Source: Sciurus carolinensis
Lineage: Eukaryota > Chordata > Mammalia > Rodentia > Sciuridae
Length of the DNA: 64,000 nucleotides
NCBI RefSeq assembly: GCF_902686445.1
Contig: NC_062223.1
Coordinates: forward strand, 37,852,998 to 37,916,997
Direction of reading: 5' to 3'
The first letter of the stretch is position 1; the number at the start of each line of letters is the position of its first letter. This document shows positions 11,035 to 24,148 of the stretch, piece by piece. Position numbers and translations under genes: made by a program. The notes below the pieces were generated by a model, which did not search any database, was not told the DNA's origin, and saw only the letters and a list, made by a program, of their open reading frames with translations.

Positions 11035-11680
11035 TTTATTAATTCATTTATGCATTCATTCATTTGTCAAATGTTTATTAAAAATGGATGATAGGCAGGC
11101 TTATTTATAGGCACTAGGAATTAAACGGTCAACGAAAGCTTTTATGAAGCTTACCTTAGAGTATGTGTAATAGATAAGGTAAATTAATGGAACATATACT
11201 ATTTTCATGTCAATAAGAACTAAAATGAAAAGAGGGCAAAGAAAAGTCTCCATATACAATTTTAGATAAGATGGCCAGGAAAGGAATCACTGAGAAGATG
11301 GCATTTAAGTACAGAAAAAGGTGAAGAAGAAAATCATGGAAGTATCTGGAAAAGGACCCATTCATTAAAAGAAACAAGATGTGGAAGAATAGAAGTGGGC
11401 TGCTATTTGAGAGTAAATAGAGTATATCCAACAATGATTTCAGAGAGAATATTGGGGAGGATGCTGTGAACAGGTTTGAACGCCATTGAAAAGGATTAAT
11501 CACTTTTATTCTAAGCAAAAAATAAAGCCATTAAAGAATTTTGAGCAGAAGCCAATAATAGTCCAACTGACGAGTAGTAGGATTATGTTAGCTGTTCATT
11601 TGGAATTAGACTGGAAGAAAAGGGAAAGGTCTAAGAAAGACCACTTAGAACATATTGAAATGATCCACATAAAGGTGAGT
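11035..11680 (+). repeat. Ancient mammal-wide interspersed repeat (family not named)
   Basis: It follows the order of a common old mammalian repeat: 'ttcattcatt...aaatgtttatta', 'ggcactaggaatt', a middle like 'gatggccaggaaaggaatcactgagaagatgg', and an end like 'gccattaaagaattttgagcag'. Similar segments occur at 27770-28330, 47425-47560 and 50965-51350. I recall the pattern but not the database name. Confidence 0.5.
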
Positions 11681-13577
11681 TTGGATAAGTGTTAGAGTGG
11701 GGGAAGTGAGAGTGATCATACTGTGGATAAATTCTGAAGGTAGAGACTTGCTATACAGAGTAGTGAGTCTCTTTTGTGTAGCTATTTTAACTATTTGGTA
11801 TATAATGCTCAAGGAAATTTGGAAAAATGAGAAATTTTATAACAGTAAATTATATGGTAAGCAGAGGCATAAAATGCTAGAGTGTTTTAAAAGAACATAT
11901 GATACATATGATAACTAAACTTCGCAATAGCTATTGTAACTAGAATTGTATATAGTATAATGGTGATTAGCGGCATGACTTGTATAGATACATACATGTG
12001 GGTTAAAATTTTAGATACGGCAGTTATTATCCATCCATGGGACCTTTGATGCTTTACTTAAAATATTCTCTTCATCTATAGGAGAAAGCAATAATACTAA
12101 TATTGCAATATCATTCTGAATTGACATGATCTGAGTTTCTTATTGTAATATTTGGATTTTATCGAATGCTGACTAAATATTCACTATTCATATTATACAT
12201 ATAATTATTATTCATTTAATTGAGCTTATTTTGACCTTTGATATGGGCTTTTGTAGTAACATATGTTTTTAAAGGGCTTGTGTTAGAGCAAGCAGGAGAA
12301 CTCTAGACTTGAAGTGTAAAGACCTAAGTTCAGAAGTGGTTGTTTATCCAACCTTAGAGTTTATTGATTTCAGGGCAGTTCAGGTCTTATGATTTTCAAT
12401 GCAAAGTTTTTTTTTTCTATTGTGCTATTAATTTCCAAGGAACACAAGTTGTACTAGAAAAGGCTTCAAAACCTTACATAACTAGGTGATCCTATAGTAA
12501 GATCACTCATCAAATTTATTCTCCAGACCTCAGAAATCTTCATGATTAACTAAAACAATCAGCCTCACTTTTTGGTACAGAGTTAACATTTCTAAATCTT
12601 GTTGACCTGAATTCAGCAATCAAGCTGGAGACTCAGAAAATTTCAAGTTCAAAACTATGTGGATGTATCAATATTGACTTTATATCCCTCAATTAAAGCT
12701 GTAATTTCAGAATTATATATTAGGGTAAGTTTCTAGAAATAGCATACATTGCAAAATCTACAGATTTTGTTTTGATCACGAGCTGCTGCAGATAATAAAA
12801 ATAAATTTACTCTTTGCTTTCATAAGACTTTCTTAAATCCAGTTCAATACTAGATAGGGAAACAAGATGAAATAAAACTGAGTCAATTCTGTATACCAAG
12901 GACACCCCTTAACCAAGCATATAATTCCCTGTACATCACTAAAATAACCTATGGTTGAAAAATAAATTTTACATTGATGCAGAATAGGTTTTTGGAAGCT
13001 GTGTAGATAACATGCTCCTAACTTTTGAGTAAGGGTGGGAACCTTTGACCAAATATATCAGTACCCATATTTTCCAAATCCACTTTATTGTTGGATGAAA
13101 GTGGGTGTTCATATTTGAGTATTCCAGTGGCTTCGATGTACCACATCGAGTGCAGTGGAACAGTATCTATTACTTGATGAAAGGGTTCTTCTCTCCCTCT
13201 ACCTCGACCCACATACATACACACACAGTCAGTTTCAGAAACAAACAAAAATCTAATTCTCAATTTCAAACTATCGTTTACCATTTTGAGGCCTTTGTTT
13301 TTAATTTATGTAGAGGGCTACTGTCAATGATTTTTGACTCTCTCTGTTGAGAAAGAAGGAAGGTTCCAGTGCCATCCTTGGAAAGCAGAATCTCTCAGGA
13401 AGAAATGCATTCCCATGTACTACTTCTTGTGCAGAAGTGACCATAAACATTTATGTGCTGCTTATACTCCATTCATTATCCAGTAGCCAGGGTGGCACCT
13501 CAGTAGGATTTGTGAGAGTGTAGAGCATTCATATGGCCTTCAACTACCAGAAGAAATCAATTTTGTCAAGGAGAAAT
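11681..13577. other. Unclassified AT-rich DNA
   Basis: No gene or clear repeat. Overlapping short frames on both strands at 13018-13350 (81-88 codons) code for low-complexity residues around a CATACATACACACACA run and show no motif. Confidence 0.5.
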
Positions 13578-13852
13578 TAAACTTTGGAATGCCTGTAATC
13601 CCAGTGACTCTGAGGGTGAGGCAGGAGGATCACAATTTCAAGGTCAGACTCAGCAATTTAGGAAAGATCTAAGCAACTTAGTGAGACCCTGCCTCACCGG
13701 GGAATTAGGTCAGTGGTAAGTGCTACTGGGTTCAATCCCCAGTAACAGAAAGAGGAAGGAGGAGGAGGAAAAAGGAGAAGGAGGAGAAGAGGAGAAAAGG
13801 AGAAGAAGAAGGAGAAGGAGAAGGAGAAGGAGAAGGAATAATAAAGCTTTGG
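13578..13852 (+). repeat. 5'-truncated B1-dID SINE with purine-rich tail and likely TSD
   Basis: The B1-like part starts inside the element at GCCTGTAATCCCAGTGACTC and is followed by an ID-like end (GCTACTGGGTTCAATCCCCAG). A long GAA/GGA tail follows. Near-identical flanks TAAACTTTGG (13578-13587) and TAAAGCTTTGG (13842-13852) look like a target-site duplication that also encloses the purine tail, so the tail grew from the SINE's A-tail. Confidence 0.88.
13747..13838 (+). repeat. 92-base homopurine GAA/GGA microsatellite
   Basis: Every base from 13747 to 13838 is A or G, made of GGA, GAA and GGAGAA units, ending in four or five GAAGGA units. It forms the tail of the SINE just upstream. Confidence 0.97.
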
Positions 13853-16479
13853 TGCTTAGGGCTGCTGTGAATCAAGATGGCAGAATCTAAAATAATGTTC
13901 CTTTAACTTACGCTAGAATCTAAGAAACTGGAGAGAAAATCAATATAAACAAAGAAATTTATTTTCCTGCTTGGATAATTAAGCCAGTGTTATAAGATCA
14001 AAGAGATTCTTTATTCTCAAAGTGACATTATGACAATCATTTGAATTTAAAATGGAGATAAATGATGTTGTACCTCAATATTTTCTGAACTGTCTTTTTC
14101 CAAAACATCTTTTCTATGAAATGCCAATAGATGGACTATGTCATATTAGAAAGTATCTCTGTTATCTTCATGATAAAAGTAGAAACATTAAATGAATTTA
14201 AATAGAATCAATGATCAGATTTGGGTAATAACAGGATCACTCTGGATGTGCTTGATTTCCAATGGGATGGAGAAACAAAAGAGAGCAGGCTGCCTAAAAA
14301 GACATTGTTCTGATTTATAAAGCACATAAGGGTGCTGCTGAAAGAAGGGGAGAGAAGAAAGATGTAAGAATTATGGCCTCAGTTTATTTGATTAAATTTG
14401 ATGGCATACACATTCTCCAGACTTGTTTTCCTTTTCCAAAAAAGTCAACCTGTAAAACACAGGAAGCCCAAGTTCACCTAGAAACTGAATTCTCTGAGTC
14501 AGCTGCAAATTGAGGATAAATTATTGTTAAGAATTTTGCTATATCCACCCACTTTTTATAGTTCAAAATCTCAGATTTTATTGTATTCCTCCACCAATGA
14601 AAAGAGAAAGTTATGCAGCGTTAGGATTCTTATATGCAAACTTTAATGACTGAAGATACTTGCTAAATGCTCAATGCAGAATAGAGGATGACAGTATTGC
14701 TTTCTCTTAAATACACATTGTTAACTGCAACATAATAAGTAGCAGCTTGAATGGGGCTGCCTCAAGACGAAATTCCTTTTAGTCTGGAATAAGTGACAAA
14801 AACATATTCACACTTCTTTATCTTTTTGTTTGAAGCTGCAACATTATTTCATGCTCCACAATGAAAATCAGCTTTGAACAGAAGGTATTTTTATTGTATG
14901 CAATCTCTCAATGATCCCAATATAACACCAATTAAATCAAAGAGGTTCAGAAAGCTGTAAAGGGTCTTAGAGGGTTTTGTAGACTACCTTTATCCTGTTG
15001 TAGAATCACTTATAGCTCTGAGAGTTTTATTGACCAGCTCAAGGCTATCAAGCAGGAGAAATGGAGAACCCAAGAGTCCTTGTTCTACTATCTTATTTTA
15101 TTAAATTTTTTCCACTCTTCCAAGCATTTTACTTATTTTTTCCCTTACAACTACTCAATTTATGATGCTTTTAGTAGCAATATAACATGGGAGAGAAGGC
15201 AGAGAGGACATCACATAGAGAAACTTCTCTCATTACCTTTTAATGCAAAAGCAGATTGCAGGAGCTGGAGGCCAGACTTGTAACTCAACCCTGAGGAGCA
15301 TAGTTGGTGAACAGAATCAGTACAGCTCCCAGTGTGGCCTTTTCCTTTTGTATACGTTTTCCTCTAAACTTGAGTTTTTCACGTAATGCACTTTTTCATG
15401 TTTTGGTTGATACTCTCATAACAGTATCATTTTTAGATCAAATGTAAACTGCCTGCAATGAATAAGAACAATATGCACTGCCTGAAGAGTTGAATAAACT
15501 TATCCTGACTCTTTCCATGCATCCTCCAGTGTTTTGTCCCACAACATGGAGAAAATGTGTTAAGGCAGATGAGATAAGGAATTACTACTGAACTATTACA
15601 GAAGGGTGGGATTATCTATCCTGAGAAATGAACATTTCTATCCCATAATGTGGAAGCAAATAATAATCATGGTAGTAGTCAGAGGGTTCAGGTGAGATAC
15701 TACATCATTCACATTAAGGAAGATGCAATAGGGGAAGTAAAATCATCTTACAGGATTTGGGGAAATATAAACTAAATCAGAAGAAAAGACTAGCCAAACG
15801 TAGAGTAAAAAACTGCTAATGAAATGCACACTTTTCGTAGATGTTTAGGGATCTTAAGAGTTACTGATAGTAGTTTCCTAAGGTACTCAATCGACAAGCA
15901 AAATGAGAATCCATTCATTCAGTGGGGAGGAGTTCAATGATCAAATGGAAACAGTGACTGTGGATCTGGGAGTTTGGAATTATGACATTCAGGACCCTAA
16001 TTATGTTTCAGTCCTCCCACATATAAATGAAAAATAGATATCTTGAAATGATACCTAGTTTTCTAAAACCCATGAAGTCATTCAGTGACAGACCTGACTT
16101 AGAAGATAGGGAAGGTAGCCAATCAAAAAGTGGTCCAGGTAGAGAGGATGATATGCCACACACACCGACAGAGTAGGAAGAAATCTTTTATTCACATAAT
16201 GAGACTTTCTTGGGGTAATTGGAAAATTTCTTAAGCAGGTCCAAAACTGGCTTGAGAGAACAATCAAGGCTCTCTCTGGCTAAGATTTTATTGCAGTTAG
16301 GTGATGTGGCTTGGGTGAGGTTTCCCAGGAACCAGCCATGGTTGAATGACCCATTAGTATGTTTAGGGCTCTTAAAGAATTAGCATGAATTAGATGACTT
16401 TAACCTACAGAAACTACTTCTGCAATGATTCTGGAGTTCAGAAGAGAGAAATCATGGTGCCAATGATGTTGGTTCCTAT
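13853..16479. other. Unclassified unique DNA
   Basis: I see no convincing repeat family or gene here. Frames at 15080-15283 (67 codons) and 16082-16267 (61 codons) are short and lack features. Confidence 0.5.
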
Positions 16480-16785
16480 GAAGACCTGAGAGAAGCATTG
16501 CTCTGTGCCTCTCTCCTAGTTTCTTCTATCCGTGTCTTTGCTTGGTTAGAGGCTGTCTCTCTGCTAATGATGCCTCTATCATCATAGGGCCTTCTTCCCT
16601 ATTCCTGTGGATTCTCTCCTCTGGTAAAGACCACAGTCACATTAAATTAAGGAAACACCTTAATATGGCATGGTCCTATTTTAATTCAGTAATTACATCT
16701 CCAAAGACCTTATTTCCAAATAGATTCACATGCTGAAGTTTCAAATGGACGTGCATTTTGGGTGGACACTTGAGTCTAGTATATG
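16480..16785 (-). mobile_element. MLT1-type LTR fragment (ERVL-MaLR)
   Basis: Read in reverse it matches the MLT1 pattern: GACCTTATTTCCAAATAGAT, an 'ATTACATCTCCAAAGACC' block, and GTGCATTTTGGGTGGACAC near the 5' end of the LTR. The other half contains decayed 'TTTGCTTGGTTAGAGGCTGTC' sequence. No internal region accompanies it. Confidence 0.68.
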
Positions 16786-16997
16786 ATTGGAACTTCTTGG
16801 TGGTACCAAAAAGGACAACTCGTAGACTTTCTTACTCATTTGTTCAGTGATGGAGCAAGAAGGAAAGAGGGAGAGGAGAGAATTCTGAAGTTGTCCCCTG
16901 TCAATCATCAAATATTTAGTCAAACTCTTCATTGCAAAAGTCTCCTGATTCCTCTATAAGTTAATATCTTTATTTAGTTAACTAGATTTATAAAAAT

Positions 16998-17588
16998 AAA
17001 GAATGAACCTATTTGGCCCAGCTATCCCACTCCTTGGTTTATACCAAAATGACTTAAAATAAGCACACTACAGTGACACAGCAATATCAATGTTCATAAC
17101 ACCTCAATTCACAGTAACTAGATTGTGACAAACCTAGATGCCCTCCAATAGATTAATGGATAAAGGTACTGTGGTAAATATATACAAATGAATATTATGC
17201 AGCCATAAAGAAGAATAAAATATGGCATTTGCAGGTAAATGGATGGAGTTGGAGAATATCATGCTAAGTGAAATAAGCCAATCCCAAAAAACCAAAGACC
17301 AAATGTTTTCTCTGATAAATGAATGCTGATACATAATGGGAGAAAGGGGGTAAGGGAATAATAGAGGAATGTTGGGTTGTGTAGAGGGAATTGGGAGGAG
17401 GAGAGGGGGTAGGGGGAAGGAAAGATAATGGAATGAGACAAACATCATTACCCTGTGTACATGTATGATCATACAAATGGTGTGACTCTACATCATATAC
17501 AACCAGAGAAATGAAACCCATACCCCTTTTGTGTACAATGAATCAAAATTTAAAAAAAAGAAAAATCCCACTTGAAAAAAAAGAATGA
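16998..17588 (+). mobile_element. LINE-1 3' end, plus strand, with target-site duplication
   Basis: This short, 5'-truncated L1 starts in the last part of ORF2 (CCCAGCTATCCCACTCCTTGG, about 17018) and runs through 'CTAAGTGAAATAAGCCAATC' and a G-rich 3' UTR to an A-rich tail. Flanks AAAGAATGA at 16998-17006 and 17580-17588 are identical and bracket it, as expected of target-primed insertion. ORF2 is decayed. It lacks the CCCTAA/TTAGGG-like motifs of the copies at 6008 and 8961. An extra A-rich spacer (ATCCCACTTG) interrupts the tail. Confidence 0.93.
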
Positions 17589-19769
17589 CCCTAACATATA
17601 TCTTTCAAATTTGAATCATTATGACTGTAAAAGGGAGATGCTAAAATGATTAAAGATGCTGATTTATCTACAAGAGCTGTATACCAGTCTATTTTAGTTA
17701 AACATGATCTTATGTACAATCTTCCCAATAATAAAGAATACAAAATTCAGAAAAAATCAGAGATAATTTCTTGGTGAAGAGACTACAAAATTTAAGGAAT
17801 TCTTTCTCCATACTACTAGATATTTGATGTGAAGGAAGGTGAGTATAAAAGTAGCTGAAATCAAACAGGGCCCCCAGGCAAAGGTTTTGTGATATCAAGA
17901 AAGAATGCAAATATAAGAACTGGGATTTGAGGTAGGGAAGTGTTCTCAGAAATATATTCCAGAACCATTTCATTCAACATATGCAATAACTTACACCAGA
18001 ACCAGGAGCAATGTTGAATTGTCAAGTTCCTTGATTAGGGCACTAGAATAAATGTGAACAAATTCCACCTCTCAGTGCAGCTATGGAACAGTGGTTCAGT
18101 AGGGGTCTGGGGCCTTAAGACCTGATACCTGCTTTATATAGTCTAGTGTTTTATAAAACCCTTCCTCTGCTATCTTTGAAAGAAATGTATGATCAATGTC
18201 ATGTAACTCATATACATGCTATTTATAATTAGAAATAAATATAATCCTCTAACTGTAATGAAAGCAATTTTTAAAATATGCATTGAATTGTAAATGGTTC
18301 AACTCTTCCCCAGTAGAAAAAATAATACAGCACTCAGATGCCTCCACCTACAAATAGAGTCATGGTAATTAAGACAAATGCAAATTCAATTCCGTAGTCT
18401 TAGTGGATTAAAGATCTTGAGTGAATTACATCTGGTGTCTATTTTTGGAAATAATGACCTAATCTTGGTAAGGTCTGAACAGAACAGAATATAGACTTTC
18501 TTCGATTTATATGTTGTTTTCTTTCCTGGCAAAGTTCATTCATATTTAAAGGTTGCACAGGGCAGGTTTGGATTTGTAGTAGTTCTGTTCTCCTGGGTCT
18601 TTCCTAGAGTCCCATGCCAGAGCAAACTGAGTTTGAGCCATTGTCTGACCCCTGTGTACACAGGCTGCTGACATTGAAGCAGGTTGCATAGTGAGGAATA
18701 AAAAGAAAAAGAAAGCTTGCATAAGTATTTTAATTTATATGAAAAACAGAATTAGACTTCAGGTTTAGATTATTACAATGCATTTTCTTCAGCTGTTTAG
18801 TATCTGATGGGACACCTATGTTAAGCAATTTCATTGACAACCCAAAACATCCCTAACAAATATTCAAGGTGCCCCTGAAACCAAATAGAACAGATCACTT
18901 TAAATTTCTTAATTTATAGAAAATGTGTTTCATCCTACATAGCTAGTGGTTACTTGCAATTTTTAATGTAATTTTTGATAAGTGCCAATTAAAGCCAATT
19001 TTAACAGGCTCTGTCAGTCATAGAAATTAAAATGCCCTCAGCTTTCTAACTTAGTAGATTTACTTAATGTTGTGAAAACATTTCATTCCACTGAGAAAGG
19101 AAGACTAATGTTTGTTAGGGTTTATTTTAATCAAATAAAGATTAAGGTCATCCGGTAAATATGAAGGTGGATAATAGCATGATGACCCAAATTGCTTGAA
19201 ATGGAGAAATGGACATAAATTTCTGGCCTGATATTTATGAAACTAATGATCAGTAGCAGTATTTAAAAGTTTTATTTTGTAAAGGGATTGGAAATGGAGT
19301 TCAATTTGGTGGAATCCTATGTCCAGGAAATGTACCAAAAGCTTAATATAAACATACACTAACTGATTTATAGAGAATTTATGGAAATATATAGCCAGAA
19401 ATTTCTCTGCATTCATCAGATACTATCAACTATTAGGTTTATTTCAGACTCCAAATCTAAGAAGACAGACTGGAGACTATCCAGAAAAAAAATTACAGCA
19501 AAATAATAAAAAGCCTAAAAATGCATGTTCTGTATGTATGTGCATATATGCACGCCTGTGGATTTGTATGTATATGCAGATCACTGATACTGGAAACAAT
19601 ATATTTTACTGTCTTATGTTCACAACATTTTTCACTATGCACATTTTAAACTTTTTTCATAAGTTCATGTTTCAATAATTGTTCTTTTTAGTTTGTATTA
19701 AACATAGATGTACATATACATAAATATGTATATATATATATATGTCATGAAATCTAACCTATCTAATAT
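17589..19769. other. Unclassified unique DNA
   Basis: No gene is visible. A weak MIR-like patch may lie near 18075-18200. A short (TA)n run occurs at 19726-19743. Open frames are below 90 codons. Confidence 0.45.
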
Positions 19770-21180
19770 TGATGCGTACAGTATAGTTTACTACAGGTTT
19801 ATTGTACAGCAGATCCCTACAACTTTTTCATCTTGTATAACTGAAACTCTATGGCCATTGAACATCTTCTCATTTTCCCTTTGTCCCTAACTCCTCAGGA
19901 CAACCTTTCTATTTTCCATGATTAGAAAATCCTATAAGTTTGATGACTTCATGTGCCTCATATATATGGGTTCATATGGTCTTTTCTGACAGGATTATTT
20001 CTCTTAGCATAATGTCCTCAAATTTCAATTATGTTGTAGCATATGACAAGATCTCCTTTTTCAAAGAGGAATACTATTCCACTCTAAGCTTATAACATAT
20101 TTTCTTTATCCATTCATGCAGTAGTGGAAAATTAGGTTGTTTCCTCCTCTTAGGTATTACGAACAATATTACAGTGAATGTGGGGGTGCAAATATCTCTT
20201 TAGATTTGATATCAAATATTTTGAAAAATACTCAGAAATGGGATTCCTGAATCATATAGTAATTCTATTTTAGCATTTTGAAGAAATTCTCAATTATTTT
20301 CCATAATGGTTTTATGAATTTCCATTTTTAACAAAGTGCAGAAAAGTTTTTCTGAGTTCTTGCCAACACTTGATATGTTCTGTTATTCTCTTTTGTTGTT
20401 TATCAAGGCCATTCTAACTTAAATGAGATAAGATTTTACTTGTAATTTTGGGTTTCCTTTATGATTAGTGATGTTGAACATTTTTTGGATACTTGATAAC
20501 ATTTATACTTCTTCTGAGAAATGTCTATTTAAATTCTTTGCCAACTTTTTCATTGGGTCATTTGTTCTCTTACTGTTGAGTTGTTTAAGTTTTAATAGAT
20601 TTTGGATGTTATCCACTTACAGGTGTATGTTTGCAAATATTCTCTTTCATCCTGCAGATTGTCTTTTCCCTGTGTCAATTATTTACTTTGCTGTGCAGAA
20701 ACTTTTTAGATTGACGTAGTTTCATTTTGCCATCTTTGCTTTTTATTTTTCCTGTGCTTCTGGTGTTGTACCTAAAACATCATTTGCCAAGACCAATGTT
20801 ATGAAGTTCTCACTTTTGTTTTCTTCTAAACGTTTTATAGACTCAAGACTTGTCTTCAAATCTGTTGTCAGTTTCGAGTTAATTCTGCTGTTTAGTATAG
20901 GATAAGCATTCGATTCCATTCTGTCTTGTGTGGATATACAGTATTTCTAACACTCTCTGTTGAAGAGATAATCCTCTCCTCACTGTGGAGTCTGAGTACC
21001 CATATTGAAGATCATTTAACTGTATAGGCACTCTGGATTTATTCTTGGCTCTCTATTCTGCACCTTGGCAACATATCTGTCTTTATATCAGTGCCATAAT
21101 CTTTTGATTACTATAGCTTTGCCATCTGTTTGAAGTCAGCCAGTGTGCAACTGCCACCTTTTATTCCTCTTCTCAGGGTC
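19770..21180 (-). mobile_element. Old LINE-1 fragment, minus strand (L1M-like)
   Basis: The order of segments matches the reverse of an L1 3' UTR and ORF2 C-terminus: ATCTTGTATAACTGAAACTC, TCTTTATCCATTCATGCAGTAG, ATTAGTGATGTTGAACATTT, TTGATTACTATAGCTTTGCC. It shows many substitutions and indels and no frame over 85 codons, so it is clearly older than the L1s at 5811 and 43637. ORF1 and the 5' half of ORF2 are missing. Confidence 0.88.
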
Positions 21181-22140
21181 TGAAACTCCTATTCTGCCAT
21201 CTTGCTCTTGTCACTCTCACTTATATTCACATTTGCACACTGAATGTGGCATAAGATTAAAGCATAGTCCTGCAGTAAATAGTAAAATGTTTATATTTAC
21301 CTGTGTTTCCCAAAGCACATTAAACTTATCTAATTTTAAAGCCCATCTTTTCTTCAAATTCTCTTTGCCCTACCTACCTCCTTTTACAATGCTGCTCTTC
21401 CAGGAGATGGGGATCCTCCTTGTATCTAAGTCCACCTCAATTTCCACAAAGAAGGCTCTTGATCCTCAGCAATTGCAGTTTTTCCATTTCCCAGTGTTCT
21501 TCACTCCAGTTTCCTTTAGTTTTCCTGGACATTAGGTACTGCATGGAAACTCTAGGAGCAAAAAGTAGCATGGGTGAGGATCCATGAGCAAACACCTTCC
21601 CTGCTGAGGGAATGCAGGAGGTGGCATATAGAAATAATGCAGGAAAAGAAGATTGCACACATTCAAGTGAGGACATAGCAGAGTTCCTATTCCTTTTCTT
21701 CTGCCTATCTTTATTTTTTCCCTTTCATCATTCCATCTTGTTACCTCTTTTCCATCTTTTCTTTGTTCCTTCATTCCAACCATCCTTTTCCTCTGTCATC
21801 TTTCTTGATCATATGATCTCATTTCAGATTCTTTCTGAAGTCAAATAATCATTAAAATATATAACAGCTTCATGTTGTTTAACATACAAAACACTTTTCC
21901 TTTTGTTATCAGGTTATGAGTTATTATTATGTTAAAGTTGAATTTTCCAAGTGATTCTTCTTTATTTTTTTTCAGATTCAGGAAAGAAAATGTTGTCCAC
22001 CATGTTTCATATCTGTCTATACAGTTTTATAGATATATAATTTTCTTATTTATGCACCTGATGTTTATACAAACACGTTTAATTCACATAAAGTCATTTA
22101 ATAAGAACATTCTATGTACTCACATAATATGGATATTGAT
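21181..22140. other. Unclassified pyrimidine-rich and AT-rich DNA
   Basis: Overlapping frames on both strands here (up to 130 codons at 21143-21535) reflect a C/T-rich composition with few stops. The 130-codon frame starts within the old L1 and has no domain. I do not support a gene. Confidence 0.5.
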
Positions 22141-22345
22141 TTTTTTAAATTTGTTTTTATTGTAAACAAATGGGATACATGTTGTTTCTGTTTGTACATG
22201 GAGTAATGGCATACCATTTGCATAATCATACATTTACATAGGGTAATGGTGTTTGATTCATTGTTATTTTTCCTTCCCCCCCAAACCCCCACCCCTCTTT
22301 TCCCTCTATACAGTCCCTCCTTCCTTCATTCTTGCCCCCCTCCCA
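22141..22345 (-). mobile_element. Short LINE-1 3' UTR insertion, minus strand
   Basis: Only the L1 3' UTR is present: a T-run with TTGTTTTTATTGTAAACAAATG, 'ACATTTACATAGGGTAATGG', and the C-rich block to about 22345. It is nearly the same as the end of the copy at 5811, so it belongs to the same young subfamily, but it lacks the CCCTAA-like repeats. Strong 5' truncation left no coding sequence. Confidence 0.92.
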
Positions 22346-23084
22346 CTCTCCTCCTCCAAGTGATTCTTTAAGACTACCAAAAGAGTGAATAAAGAATAAA
22401 CTTAAACCAGACTTTACCAAGTCACCTACTCTTTCCACTATTAAATTATGTGAAATGGGTTCTCAGTGAAGAAATGAAGGGATTTCTTCATCTTTAAATT
22501 GCAAATTATAATGATTCCTATGTTATAGCATCTCAAAAGATAGAACAAAGGTGTGTAATATGCTATTATACCCAACGCATCAAAATTGCTCAAAATATCA
22601 CAATATGATTTAAAGCAATATAAGGGGAGAGCAGTGAGGGAGGTACTCTATGTATTCCAGAGAAAAGAAGATGATAGGAGGAATTTATGGCATCTTTGGG
22701 GAAGCTATTATACTGAAAAATTTCTTGAAGAAATCTTTTTTAGAAAACAAAGTTTTGGAAAGTATTCATCTTTTCAAAAATCCTTTTTGGTAGATAGATT
22801 ATTCCCTAAAATTGCAATTTTAATTTCAGGAAGATTATTTATGTTTGGATGTATATTTCCCCACATTTTTCTATCTATATATGTGTCTGGGTGTGATTAA
22901 GTTGTAAAATACAAACAGATGGATTTTACTTTGTAATTCCATGGACAATGCAGTGATGATTCAAAGTTTTTTTAGCATTTTCAGCAAATAAATATAAGCT
23001 ACTTACAGTTTTAATTATTTGGACAAAATTTTTTTGAGTATTGATATAATCATATTGTTGTCTGTATTTTTTGTGTATGCTTCT
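22346..23084. other. Unclassified AT-rich DNA
   Basis: A 104-codon plus-strand frame (22586-22900) has no recognised family and sits in AT-rich sequence; I read it as chance. Confidence 0.45.
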
Positions 23085-23172
23085 GGATTGCTTGGGGCCT
23101 ATATCCAGAATAATATCAATAATCATAATCTGAAGGATATATGTTGTAGCTAATAAAATTTAGTGGCAATTA
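23085..23172. repeat. Copy 1 of a diverged local direct repeat
   Basis: CATAATCTGAAGGATATAT, then TGTAGCTAATAAAATTTAGT, matches 24052-24148 in the same orientation. By eye there are about 11 mismatches and a 2-base gap over roughly 74 bases from 23098. I do not recognise the family. Confidence 0.75.
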
Positions 23173-24051
23173 ACATATAAAAGCTCCAATTTCCATTTAA
23201 CCTCCACTTTGCTTTGAACTAATAGTCACTTGATTGAAATGTGACTCAGTTATAAATTGCTTCTTAATGAGGAATTTGGGGTCTCTTCTGTGTTAAAGTG
23301 AAGCAACTCCACAAAGATCCTTTGTCTTATTCTACGTTTTTCATCACATTCTAGAGAATTAAGGTTACCCGGAATCTCTGTACACAATCCATATCCGTTC
23401 ACAAGTCTGTGTTGACATTTAGCCACCGTCTGCTCTGTACACGAGCTTTGCGTTTTCCATAAACTCTGCTAAGATCTGTATTGGATTTTCTATATTAGCA
23501 TTCCAAGTTTGCATCTGCACACCTTACATGTGGTGTTGCTGGGAATTAAACTCACTTGAATATTAGGACAGGAGCCAAAGCAGTCATACGTTGTGACTGA
23601 AGCACAGGAAGCAAGTCTTGGCAGAAAGTGGTTCTTTACTTGTCTGCTTTGGCAGGTGCTCAGCAACCCACTTCAGCTCACACATCAATCTTCACATGAT
23701 ATTCCTTTGGTGATTTTCAAAACTCATTGCTGATGTAATTTTTGAAGGAATAATTAAGCCTCAGTGGCTTGATGTCACCATAATGGCTTATTTGATGTTC
23801 AAATGACACACAGTATCTGCATTGCTAGTAATTGTCCTCAGACTCACCCCCTCTCCCTTCTCTTCCTTTGCCTTGCACCAGCATACAATATCCTTTATTC
23901 AGAGTTACTTTAGGGTCTTAAGTTCATGATTTCCTGATAATAAGGATATATTCTGATCACCTTTTGTCATGTTCCTTTCAAGATTCCCTTTATCTTTGAT
24001 TTTTGTATGCTTGCATCTTCCTGGGAAGTGAAGGGGACCCCCGACAAAGGC
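23173..24051. other. Unclassified sequence between the two repeat copies
   Basis: No gene or known repeat. Base composition is mixed, with no long frames. Confidence 0.45.
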
Positions 24052-24148
24052 AGATTCAGTACTTCTTGGAACCCATATCCAAAATAGTGTCTACATTCAT
24101 GATCAGAAGGATATATATGATGTAGCTAATAAAATTTACTGGCAAACA
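24052..24148. repeat. Copy 2 of the diverged local direct repeat
   Basis: Contains CATGATCAGAAGGATATATA and TGTAGCTAATAAAATTTACT, matching 23085-23172 in the same orientation about 965 bases downstream. Confidence 0.75.

Noticed and set aside
21143..21535. 130-codon plus-strand open frame
   Set aside because: Starts in an old L1 and runs through pyrimidine-rich DNA with few stops; opposite-strand frames overlap it.
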